Assembly: GCF_024362695.1 (NCBI RefSeq)
Contig: NC_065408.1
Coordinates: forward strand, 11,656,001-11,720,000
Direction: 5' to 3'
Length of the DNA stretch: 64,000 nt
Origin: Pectinophora gossypiella
Lineage: Eukaryota; Arthropoda; Insecta; Lepidoptera; Gelechiidae
Each line of letters begins with the position of its first letter. Positions within the stretch are counted from its first letter, which is position 1. The notes below the pieces were generated by a model. That model saw only the letters and a list, made by a program, of their open reading frames with translations, ran no database searches and had not been told where the DNA came from. The translations under genes and the position numbers were made by a program. Shown here piece after piece: positions 1 to 11,300 of the stretch.

Positions 1-119
1 AACCTATATACTTTATTTGTTATATATATGTTGCACTTTTCTTTTAAGTAGAGTCGTATATTTGCGCTGCACCATAAGGGCTTATTACACTAATTCATCC
101 CATCCCAATTCATCGGGTA

Positions 120-436
120 ATCATTATCATCATCTTCCTAGCATTATCCCGTTTTTTACAGGGTCCGCTTACCTAACCTGAAGATTTGACAGGTCCGGTT
201 TTTTACAGAAGCGACTGTCTGTCTGACCTATCATCCCGCGTAGGTCACATACCTCCGACAATGCATTTCTCGGGAATGTGGCTTTCCTCGCGATGTTTTC
301 CTTCACTGGTGAGCACGTGATAATCATTTAAATTCGAAAACAAATTCGACAATCATTGGCTTAGGCCTGTGCTGGATGAGAACCTGCGACCTCAAAGTGA
401 GAGGCAAGCGTTCTACTAACTGGGCTACTACGGCTC
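120..436 (-). mobile_element. SINE family A, near full length
   Basis: Read on the reverse strand it starts with a tRNA-like head (box B core GGTTCGAATC in its relatives, slightly decayed here) at 436 and runs to the CATCATC-type tail at 120. The body carries the family motif around GGTTTTTTACAGAAGCGAC. At least five other copies or pieces occur in this window. Confidence 0.75.
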
Positions 437-1074
437 CTATTCATCGGGTTTATATAAATCCTTTAATTTGAGCTATTTCTTAAGTAAAAAGTTAAATTCC
501 GTTAAGTTAGGAAGCTTTGTGCTTTTATGTAAATGTATATTCCCAGTTTAGCGCTTACATTACGTAACGCAAAAGCAGCAACTCTAGAGCTTAACAAGAA
601 ACCATTACCTCCAGATTGCATTGTACCGGGGCACATTATTATGCAATAGTGCACCGAACATAACTGATGGTCCAAATAAGTGTCTTGCTATTGGACCAGT
701 TTGCGGCGTCGCATCGCTGCGGTTTGCAAACTGCCGTCGACCGCAAACATTGCGTTGTGGCCCGAGCGTGCGTCTCCAATTCCAAGATATCTCCAATAAT
801 GCAATTATATCGTACACATTGTGCACGGTACAAAGCTAGTCGTTTTGCCCTCTTGGATATTGCTTGCGTAACATTTGTAGTGAAATGGAAACAGAAATTC
901 ACAGTACATATTTTTGTGATAAAGTAAGGAGTCTTATTGTCCTGCTTATCATTCCTTGGCTTATCGTTAAAGTCGATGGAATATCTATACGAGCGATGCA
1001 TGGGCTAGTATAATTTTCTCAAAAATTAGTTCAACACAACAAGCTCACGATATAAGGCAAAGGTTGTTGGTATG

Positions 1075-1165
1075 TAGACAAAAGAAGATAAGTATCAGCA
1101 TCGAAGCAATATAATTACATAGTCTCTGCCAACTTCGATGGGAAATAGGCGTGAGTTTATGTATG
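1075..1165 (+). mobile_element. Family D repeat fragment
   Basis: It contains AAGTATCAGCATCGAAGC, TAGTCTCTGCC and ATAGGCGTGAGTTTATGTAT. The same blocks, in the same order, occur at 62981-63080 and flank the SINE-B at 8634-8756. Confidence 0.55.
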
Positions 1166-1179
1166 TATTGGGTAATCAG

Positions 1180-1275
1180 AGCTTAGGTACCCTACCAACG
1201 GGTTAGACCAACGTAGTTAGATAGGTGGTGACCCGTATCACCGTCTATAATGGTTGATCCAACTGTGTTACTATG
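1180..1275 (-). mobile_element. Family P repeat fragment
   Basis: It shares blocks with 20626-20735 (AGGTGGTGA, CCGTATC, CGTCTATAATGGT, CCAACTGTGTTA) and more weakly with the reverse complement of 45880-46030. Its class is unknown. The copy at 45880 carries a GGTTCGAAC box-B-like motif, so tRNA ancestry is possible. Confidence 0.4.
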
Positions 1276-2166
1276 GTATAAGGTGTCATTAATAACTCAT
1301 TATCATTAATAAATCAGTTCAAAATTATTATTACACCTTTACAATACTAATTCAGGCACGTCATGAGTATTTCCCGATTTCCGATGTTTCGTTCAATTTG
1401 AATAGCGCTATCGTACATGACAATGCCCTTATTGTATCATATTATAGTAATGCCAAATTCACCAATATACGCTTTCATTATTGACAATATTTATGAGAGG
1501 CGTCGAACTGAACCGATTGGGAATAGCTTGCGTTAAATGTAGGTCAATAAATTGAATGACGTTTCATTTCCCGAGGGTAACATTTGATGCGAATAGTAAT
1601 GAGTTTACGGAGATCACTGCATTTATAGCACTTTGCCTTCTATCGAAAATAATGATTTGATTATGGCGTACTTATTGATTTGCTGCGTCCCATTATGATG
1701 TCGAATTTTTACTGGTATCCATATCGGTGAGAAGCGAGGTAAGGTAATGGTGAAGGGTTTGTATGTATACATGATTGACTCGCATTTGACCATAATCTCA
1801 CCAGACCTAGGGATTCAGGTAGAAGCGTGGCATTTTAAAGCAAAAAAATATGTTTCTATTAAATGAACAGGCGTAGGTTTTCTTTCAAGGCTAAAACCAT
1901 GGGCACTGCACCTTAACCCATCACATCACTATTTAAGAGCCACGCTCTTGTCGGTGTAGCATTCTCCATGCTACTTTCTAAATTTCAATTAATTATTGCT
2001 TTTTTTTTCAATTTTGTTTTCTAATTTTTTTTGCGTTCTTTTTTTTTTATCTTCAACCCAACACACACGTAAACTTAATATTACCGTAGTGAGTGGAATT
2101 CTGTGGTCTATGCATACTCCAACAGATAGTAGGCGTGATATAATTAATATATGTGTTTGTACTTAG

Positions 2167-2329
2167 GCTACGTCGAGGGTTCCGCCACCGCGGCGTGATG
2201 GTGCTCCCGCGACAGACCTGCGGACTCTTCACGCACACGCTACTGCTGGAGCGGTATCCAGGAGGCAGACAGCGGCTTGACCGCTCCATCCAGGGTGGCG
2301 AACTGTTCCAGACTGTCATCAACAACCCG
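2167..2329 (+). CDS. sfl: sfl exon encoding the deacetylase-to-sulfotransferase linker (LPRQTCGLFTHT)
   Basis: The exon starts after the acceptor acttag and ends before the donor gtaagc. Its first base completes a codon split with an exon outside the window. The next 54 codons read LRRGFRHRG, then LPRQTCGLFTHT, YPGG and GGELFQTVINNP, a block highly conserved across NDST proteins at the end of the N-terminal deacetylase half. It ends on a complete codon (phase 0), and the NNP joins directly to INVFMTHM of the next exon, as in homologues. It is the first sfl exon in the window. No convincing earlier exon is seen in 1-2166, so the preceding intron exceeds 2.1 kb. The reverse-strand open frame over it is an antisense shadow. 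Confidence 0.93.
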
Positions 2330-5300
2330 GTAAGCCTTGCATGTCTAGCTGGAATTCAACCTCCATTCCGCTCTCCTGTGCTGCGCTCTGCGATTGGGTC
2401 TACTGAAAGAAACTATGCAAAATAAGCTATCCATATATGTAATTCTACAAGGTGTTAGGGACATCGTAACGGATACTGAGGGGGTGTTTCAGACCATGAG
2501 AATCATAATTATGGCCTGAATCATCCTTCAAACTTTTCGTTACCTTTCACTAACACCCTCTATATCTATATCTTAGAGATTCATAGAAAAAGAGGGAGGC
2601 TTTTGCCCAGCAGTGGGGTGTCAGGCTAGACAAGACAAGAAGAAGATATCGGTAATCTTTCCAGTCTGTACGTAATCAATGTTGATGAGATCGGTCATTG
2701 ATGTCACAAGTCACAACACAACCCATACGAGAAAGAGAGAGGTCATTTTCTTTCTGTTTTCTCGTTAAGGATAAATTTCAACATCCTCTTTCTTACTTAC
2801 CTTTCTTACCTTTACCTTGTAGATGTTGCGTTTCTACTCAATGAGGGACTTTCCAGGCTACCTTCCTCAAAAACATTATAGATGGCGCTGTAAAGATTTT
2901 CCTGCGTTTAACATTCTAATTTCATGGATAACTATCATGTCTATCATGCATCTTTTATCTTTGTTTTTGGATATAAATAATGACCCTTTTTATCACACCC
3001 AGGCATAATTACATCTTCAACCTATTATTATTCCGATCAACATCAAGAATAGCAATATAGGTAGCAACATAATCCAAATATCAAGCAACAATTATTTTTA
3101 TATATGCTTCTGCCATTACATTATATTTTTGAGTAATTATGTAGCCAAGTAACGAGAAAATAGGTAATTATTACATTAAATCTGCACAACGCCATCTATA
3201 TTGTTTTTGAGGAACGCAGCTGGAAAATCCCTCATTTTCAGTTTTCCTTATGCATCTTTTCCTCTTTGAATAGTATGTCTGCCTGTCGTATTACAGGGAA
3301 CGCTACTTTTCCCATAATGTTTGCATTTTTTTGGCCTCATAAACTGACACCCTTTTTCCCATATGAATACTGGAATAAACAAAGTCACAAATCATGGTAA
3401 ACAAACAACGATTCTTGTGGTTTTAGATCCTTTACATAAATGTGATGTTTTTTCTGCTGACAGATTTTCTATAAAAAATACGTTTCCAATATTAAATACT
3501 ACGGTCTTAGCCTATGACGTTAAGTTAGGCAAAATGCATCCCAATTTCGTCGCAGTTGATATCGATTTTATACTTTACATTATCGTCGAAGAACTTTACC
3601 AAGATTCAAGATGTGTTCAAGAAAACCTTTAAATCATACCAAATTTAAGAAACTTTTTCACTTACAAGTTGATAGCTCAATGAGATTAAGCATGAATATC
3701 TGGTATACCGGATAACTTTATGAGAATTTCTTCTTCTTGCGGCTTTTATGGCTCCTATAAATAATAGCCGTGCGGCGAATATACCGACCAACCAAATTAT
3801 ATTTGATAAATCCGATTTTATTTCGATTCCATAAAAATAATCCCACTTCAATTCGGCGTCCGTATCGACGTAATCAGGAATAAATTGGAGTGAGTCTCCA
3901 CTTGTTGTACTATAATTTATTTTGTTCAGCAGTGCTTATCTTCACTCACAGATTTATTCTGCTAATTACGTCGCATTCTGCTAATTACGTCGCTATTGCT
4001 AGGACAAATAGAGCATTTTATATAATTAGGTTAATGTATCACTTTCAGGTATAATATATCCCAAATATGGAAAATAGTTTTTTACCAACACTCGAACGAT
4101 TCTATCACAGTTTTACAAAGGTTGTCAATCAAGTTAATTCTCCGTTTAATAATATCACACCGCTTCCTTCGTTGGTTAAGCTTTGCATTGGCTAGCTTTC
4201 CGTATTTTCCAACAAAAATAGGTAGGTACGTCTTTTATAAAAAGGCCGTCACAAAGTCACAATGTAAGTCCAGACCAAATCCAATTACTCATTTTGTGAC
4301 ACGATCTTAAGGGATTGTAGCTAAATTCCTCCATTTTTTCATCCCCTGCGTGTAATAGTAGAAAAGCTTCCACTGAAAAGTTACCAATTTCACATTCATA
4401 ATTGACACATTCGTAGGATAGGGCGACAAAATGAAACGGCTTGTTACTTCAATAGGTACCTACACTGGAATATATAAGAATAAGAAACGAGGACTTGTTC
4501 GAGAAAATATTCATTTAAACGGAATTCGGAACACCCACTTCCATGTTTTCATTTCTTTATTTATTCACAAATTGTTTCTAAAAATACGCTTGCCACTGCG
4601 AAGATAGATTGTTTATTCACAACCCTTGATAAATCATAAAGGTGTGTTTGTATGAAACAACTGGACATAAGGGTAAGGACAACAAGGAAGAACCCACACC
4701 TCACCGAGCTTTCTGTTAGACCGACGTTTATCTTTATTGACGTAGTATTTATCATTGTCCCATGCAGATCAACGTGTTTATGACACATATGTCGAACTAT
4801 GGCAACGACCGTCTGGCGTTGTACACGTTCGAGTCGGTGGTGAAGTTCCTGCGGTGCTGGACCAACGTGCGGCTCGCGTCCGCGCCGCCGCTCGCGCTCG
4901 CCGACAAGTACTTCCAGCTGAGGCCTGACGAACTCAACCCGCTGTGGGGGGTGAGTACACCATGACCAACTTTCCTTTAGACACACCCCGGACACTCCAT
5001 ACAAAAATCTCATTCTTACCTTGTCCAGCCTAACGAGGTCCGCGCGCTCTCCCCTTTACTCCTTTAACGAAAAGTAAGTCCCAGAAGGGCTGAGGTCGGC
5101 GCCCGAATGGTGATGCCGCATAGAATAAAGAATGATACGCAGAGAACTCACCGCGCCGCGGATTCGTATCAGACGCTGAGCTACATTTAACTCACCCCTT
5201 CTGAATGAATCAGATTCAGAAATCTGAATGAGTCTAAATGGCCGTAAGCCACTAAGGAATAAATGTGAACGGGCACGGATTGTCTGTCTCGCTCACACTT

Positions 5301-8300
5301 ACGCTGTAAGGCTCACGGTAACAAACGATACGAGTTTAAAAGAGACTTCAATGCTACTCTCTTGGCTAATTCGTTGACTTCTGTCTACTTCGCATTGAAG
5401 GCGCATGGCCGTGCGTCAATCGACGTAGTTGAACTGATGTTTGTCATGACATGTCATGACGGCGAAGAATGACATTGATAACACTTTCTATTAGATCCAA
5501 AAACGAACTTAAGATCGAAGGAGTTCTAAAGATATTAAAATGTCTTGATTGAACCTGAACCATATTATTTATAATATATTACTTATAAGTACTGCATAAA
5601 TTCGAATGGCTTTTATAGCAAATATGGTAATGTAACCCTCAGGTAATGCGGAGTTCTACGAAATCATTAAATAATACAAGGAAAATGTCTTGCTTGAAAG
5701 AAATGACTTTTAAATCAAATATTAACTTTAAAGACGATGCTTGTTCTTTAGAACTCGATGTAAATACAAAGTTTCAGTCTTTGTAAATATTTGTGGTTCC
5801 TTTTTATGGGAATTATGTCCAAAATTTTAGCGCGTCTGACAAAAAATTTGCTTTTCGACTCCAAGTTGGTGTTACGTTTGGCTAACAAGCTTAATCCAGT
5901 CATGTGAACGTTATACAATAAGAGAATTGGGCCATGTTCAATTCGTCCTTATTCGCCGTTAATTGGTATGGTTTCTCTTGAACTAACGCCCGCTAAATTA
6001 AATCCCTATAACGCTACTTCCGAAGAACGTAATATACATTTTATTTGACATTTATACGACAGAGTCAGCCACTTTTCTGCGTAGGCGGCAAGAATTTTCT
6101 TATCAAATTAACCTTCTACCGAAGCTAATCTCAAAGTTTGTAGTATAAATTTACTCTCAGAGAAAGACCCTTGGTGGGCCCTGCCAGCTCAAGAAATTAT
6201 ACCGATCCATAAAATACATATTTTTATTAACGAAATTAAGACAAACATTGTAGTAGCCGTTAAATTTATTACATTATACCGTAGAATGAACCGTAAAAGA
6301 TTAACGATGCTGGCAAACGAAGTTATATAGGGGGCTATTCATTCTTTATTCGTATAAATAACTATAACATAACTTTTTCGTATACCCGTGAAAGGTCAAA
6401 CGTTCTTCATATTTCTAGTGCGTGAATCTACGTGGGATTTAGACGAGCGACAAAATAGGGCGAAAATGTAGGTTTGTGAAATCGCGTCGTTGTCATCTGG
6501 CGTCTCTATTGACTTAAGTGTGGGTTATCTTTAGTTGTCATATTATATATGTTTGCGGTGAAGGAAAATATCGTGAGGAAATCCATATTCCCGAGAAATG
6601 CCTTTTCGGAGGTAGGTAACTTGAATTGGGCTGGTTTTCCCTTCGCGGGTTCGAAGGTCACACATGCAGTCGCTTCTGTAAAAAACCGGACCTGTCAAAT
6701 CTTCAGACTGTGAATAACGGGATAATGCTAAGGAGATGATGATCACATTGCACATGTTTCAAATACTTTGTGAGACTGTCCTTGGTTAGGTTGGGATATT
6801 GCAAGCTGAAATCATCAAATGAAATGTAGTTTATTGCACACATACAAAATTCATGTATTTTTTTAGTTTTATAAATTATTTTAAATTCTATACTTTTGCG
6901 ATGGAAAATTCCAGTGAGCTGAATCATCCCTCCCAGTATTCGTTACGATGTCACTTACACCCCGTACAAGTACGTACAGGTAGCCATACAAGTTCGTATG
7001 GTTTTTAGTGACACCGTAACAAATACTGAGGGTTTTTTTTACCTTGCGCCTTATATTTACCATTTGTCTTTTCCGATTAACGTAGCACGAAGTTTCATAA
7101 TTTTAATAAATTCAAAGATATTTTCAAACCCAACAATACGTCGAAAAGAGGAAATATTTTTAACAGCAGCGTCACAACGCGCGGATTGTCGATTTGCTCA
7201 TATTTTTGCCGAACGCAAGTTTGCGTCACTGAATCAACATGCACGGCTCGACTTTAAATATTTTATTGGCCTATAAAATACGTGAAATATCGTCCAAGTG
7301 TGAAATGCAACTGTAGGTAAATACTTCCGGAGCTCACCTATGGTTCCTTATTTATAGCTTCGATATTAAAATGCCGTGAGCACCGTGAGCGTGGTAGCCC
7401 AGTTGGAAGAACTCTTGACTCTCACTGTAAGGTTGCAGGTTCGAATCCAGCACGGGTCTAAACCTATGATTTTCGAAATCGTTTTTCGAATTCATGTTCT
7501 ACTTCTTTATTGCTTAATATCAATTTCTACCCCCGGGAGGCCCCGGTTTCGAATCCCGTTAGGGACATATCACAAAAAACACTTTGTGATCCCTAATTTG
7601 GTTAGGACATTACAGGTTGATCACCTGGTTGTCCGAAAGTAAGATGATCCGTGCTTCGGAAGGCACGTTAAGCGGTTGGTCCCGGTTACTATTTACTGAT
7701 GTAAGTGAGTAATCGTTACATGAGCCATATCAGGGGCCTTTGGCGGCTCAATCATAACTCTGACACCAGGGTTGATGAGGCTGGTATTCCACCTCACAAC
7801 CCACACGATAAGAAGATAAATTTCTACCAGGAAACCTTATATATCTTTATCGATTTTAAACTTAATTAATAAGTCATAATTAATTGTAGTACACTAAGTC
7901 AGTAGTGATAATATAACAATTATAAATATAAAAAAACATTATTATGAACAAACTACTTCTATATTATGTAAAAAAAAAACAAAGGCTTAGTCACAAATGT
8001 TCTCTTTATGAATTAATTAGTATTGTACTGGGTGAGAGCCTTCAGCGCTCCCCATTTGTCCGGCCAAGTAGTTAATGCCATCTGCGGCAAATCTACAATA
8101 AGTCACGTCAAAAAAAAATAGTATTGTCATACAACACTTTTGCCTTTTGACTAGTACACTGTACACCTACAAACGTATCTATCAGGTTTTCACTCAATCA
8201 TCCTTTGGCGTGTAGTATGGCGTAAATATGAGGATAAACCGAAGACTATAGACTTGTTTACGATTATATTCTAGTAAAACAAGATACGGCTTACTTCCGT

Positions 8301-11300
8301 TAGTCGTAACTGCTAACGCAATGTATTGTTCTGCGGCATAACATCTCGGTTTATGATGAAAATAGGAATGATTTACCTAAATTTTCTTATCTACGAGTTA
8401 CTTATGTGTCGAGAAGGAATATCCGCATATAAAGAAAAACATAGTTTTCACTGAATGCTATTAACTGTATAATCCTCAGAACAGAAAGTAAAGGTATAAT
8501 CTATAAAATATTGGAGATGTCCTTAGGAAAGGCTTAGTACTATCTAGTCTGACCTGGCGTGCGTGTATGAAACGATTGATGAATATGAAGAAGCAAGAGA
8601 AGTATGTCAGGATCGAAGCGAATGGAACTCCATCTTCTTCTATCGTGTGTGTTGTGAGTACCAGCCTTTTCAACCCTGGTGTCATGGCTCATGAAACGAC
8701 TACTTACTTACATTAGTAAGTAGTAACCGGGACCAATGGCTTAACATGCAACGTGCAATGGAATTCCATAGTCTCTAAGTAAATAAGTAAATAAACTTTA
8801 TCTCTGCTTACTCCGGTGGCAAATAAGCGTGATTAGGAACTGTGGTTAGTCAGTAATAATGACATTTATTGTCTATTATTTGTGATTTTCAATTAAATTA
8901 TTGAGTGATTTGAATACAATTTTGCGCCAACACATTACTTTAATTTTGTGCGAACACGCCTGTGACTATTGACACTGCGATGCGTTGGCGTTTTCATACA
9001 AATTAGAATGCAGAGCTTGTGCAAATATACCCTGACGTAGACAAACATTTTAACGCATAAACAAAAATTTAAACGTATTTAAAAATATATCAACCAAATC
9101 TGTTCTATAGAAGTTTTTGAACGAAACTTTTAATATAATATACTGACTACGTACAGATTACTTTATAAAACTGTGGTTAATGATATTGTGAGATATGCCG
9201 GAAAGCAGTGGATGAGACTTGCACAGGGCCGGAAAGAATGGTGTGAAAGAGAGGAGGCCTATACCCAGCTGTGGGTGGATCCGGCTTACAAGATAGAATG
9301 TAAGAAAGGTATTAGCAGAAGTGCTATCTAACTATAACATAATATTAAACATCCTACATACATCCCAAAGAATAACCCTCATTATTCGGAGGAAGCACAG
9401 AGATACTCCACTACGCTCTACTGCGTGTTTACGATGAACACACTCAAATCAACTTAACAACACGCCTGTATCCCCAAAAGGGGTAGACAGAGGTATAATA
9501 GTACACCCACTCCTCGCGAGCTATGTTTAAGTCCCATGTAATAGGGGGCGAGCCTGTCCCCATTAACCGGGCAAAATTAGTGGAAACCACGTGATATCAA
9601 TTATCTATGATCCAAACATGAATTCAAACTCACAAAGTCGAATTCAGTGGTTTAGAGCCCGAGCCGGGATTCAAACCGGTGACACTGAGATGTAAGTGAC
9701 GCGTTCTCCAAACAGATAACAAAATTAAATTACTTGATCAAAAGTCTGGGACTTCTAGTTTGGTGTAAAGTTGGTATCTCTATTGGGTGAGGTCGTGATT
9801 ATTAGTCAAAAATCTAATCAAGTTCTTTTCACCCAGAATCCGTGTGACGACATCCGCCACCGCCGTATCTGGTCGAAGAGCAAGTGGTGCGGCACTCTAC
9901 CGAAGATGTTGGTGATAGGCCCGCAAAAGACAGGCAGTACAGCCCTGTACACCTTCCTCGCCATGCACCCGGCGTTGGCCCCCAACCTGCCCAGCCCAGC
10001 CACATATGAAGAGCTCCAGTTCTTCAACAACAACAACTACTTGAAAGGATTAGACTGGTAAGTTCTTCAACTACAACAATCTTGGTGACAGCCCCTCAGA
10101 AGGCGAGCAGTACAGCGCTCTATACGTTCCTCGCAACCAGCATTGGTCTCACTACTTTCCAGTTCAGCCATTTACGAAGAGCTTCAGTTCTTCAACAACA
10201 ACTAATCTTGGAAGGATTCGATTTGGTACTTCTTTTGAAACAACAACCATTTATTTGGGGAGCTGGTCGGTCGACCCATACTGTCCACAGGAGATGATAA
10301 AAACAAAACTTTATTCTATTATTTTACGTTTAATTATCCGTTTAACAACTTTGTTACAAAAAAACTATCCAAAAACACACTTCCATTAAACACAAAGCTT
10401 AAACTTTATCCAGCGAAGCGACATGAATCTGTTATGTAGAGCACCAACTAATCTAGACGGTTGACAACTTTTGCGACTTCGACATACTTTACTTTTATAG
10501 TATTTTATACAAAAACCTTTCTCTCTTGCGGGTTTCCATTCATTCGGGCTTACTAGTTCAACCAACTTTAATGAATAGGAAACCTAAATAAAAATATCAA
10601 GAGAATTTTTCAAGAAAAAACTTAAGTTTTCGTTCACAAGTGTTGAACCAGTAAAATGAGAACGAAAACATTGGTTTTAAGTAAGAAACCCACCAGGAAA
10701 ATACAAGGTTATTTGGAAGGCTTGTATCGAAATATCTCATATAATATCAGACACGTGCATGTCAATCCGTCACGCTGTAGTTATAAATCAGAATCTACGA
10801 CCTTGCACGGATTCAATGAGAGCTCCTTCGCATGATTAATGACCCTCCCTTATCGATCTTTATTCCACATTTTCCGAATAGACTGAAATCTAAACGATTA
10901 GATGGCCATACTGTTGGCTGAGCCGAAATTTTTAAAAAGGTTTCAACTTAGAAGCAATTTTTTGTCTGTCCCAATATCGCTTTTAACCTTTTTTATTGGT
11001 CGGCAAAGGGATTTATCGACGTGATTCGATAAACGTATAGAGGTGACCTTGCGTAAATTCCACTACTTACCTATTTTTATATCGGTGTATAGTTTTCAGT
11101 AACAAACTGTGCAATCTTAACTTAATTACTACACGCGAGCAATAGACTTACAAAACGATTTCTTTGATAAATTGCTATGTCTTACTACGCGTGGTTATTC
11201 AAATGAAACTAAATTGTTATAAAATAGAAACGCCTAGGAAAAAGATAATAGCAACTTTTCAATATTACAAGACCCATTCATGCGAACGCATCCTTGGTAA

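Larger units (their letters stand above)
1..2166 (+). other. sfl intron, 3' part (upstream exons lie outside the window)
   Basis: No coding exon is recognised. It holds a SINE-A copy (120-436), a stretch at 600-840 that is GC-richer and full of imperfect inverted repeats (it opens overlapping frames on both strands but resembles no protein), a family D fragment (about 1075-1165) and a family P fragment (about 1180-1275). A pyrimidine-rich run at about 1995-2060 precedes the exon at 2167. Confidence 0.6.
2330..4767 (+). other. sfl intron (2438 bp)
   Basis: It contains a short MITE-F (2448-2560), a LINE 3' tail fragment (2592-2640), MITE-H (2841-3235) and a 19-bp tandem duplication at 3956-3993. 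The rest (about 3300-4690) shows no gene. The open frame at 3363-3632 has no family resemblance and no convincing splice context. A family P fragment lies at about 4698-4740, close to the acceptor. Confidence 0.6.
4951..9836 (+). other. sfl intron (4886 bp), repeat-rich
   Basis: Repeats identified in order are family N (about 4970-5460), SINE-A body (6553-6743), MITE-F (6845-7045), SINE-A head (7387-7497), SINE-B (7531-7819), LINE tail E (8022-8119), family D with a nested SINE-B (8548-8840), a LINE piece (9181-9300) and SINE-C (9458-9716). The remaining stretch, 5461-6550, is unique, AT-rich and without a recognisable gene. Confidence 0.6.

Noticed and set aside
4561..5013. Reverse-strand frame of 150 codons
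   Set aside because: It is antisense to the genuine sfl exon at 4768-4950 and open only because of that exon's codon pattern.
7387..7460. tRNA gene candidate
   Set aside because: It is the SINE-A head with several broken tRNA positions, as in 44791 and the inverse at 48656.
9818..10036. Reverse-strand frame over the PAPS-loop exon
   Set aside because: Antisense shadow of the sfl exon.
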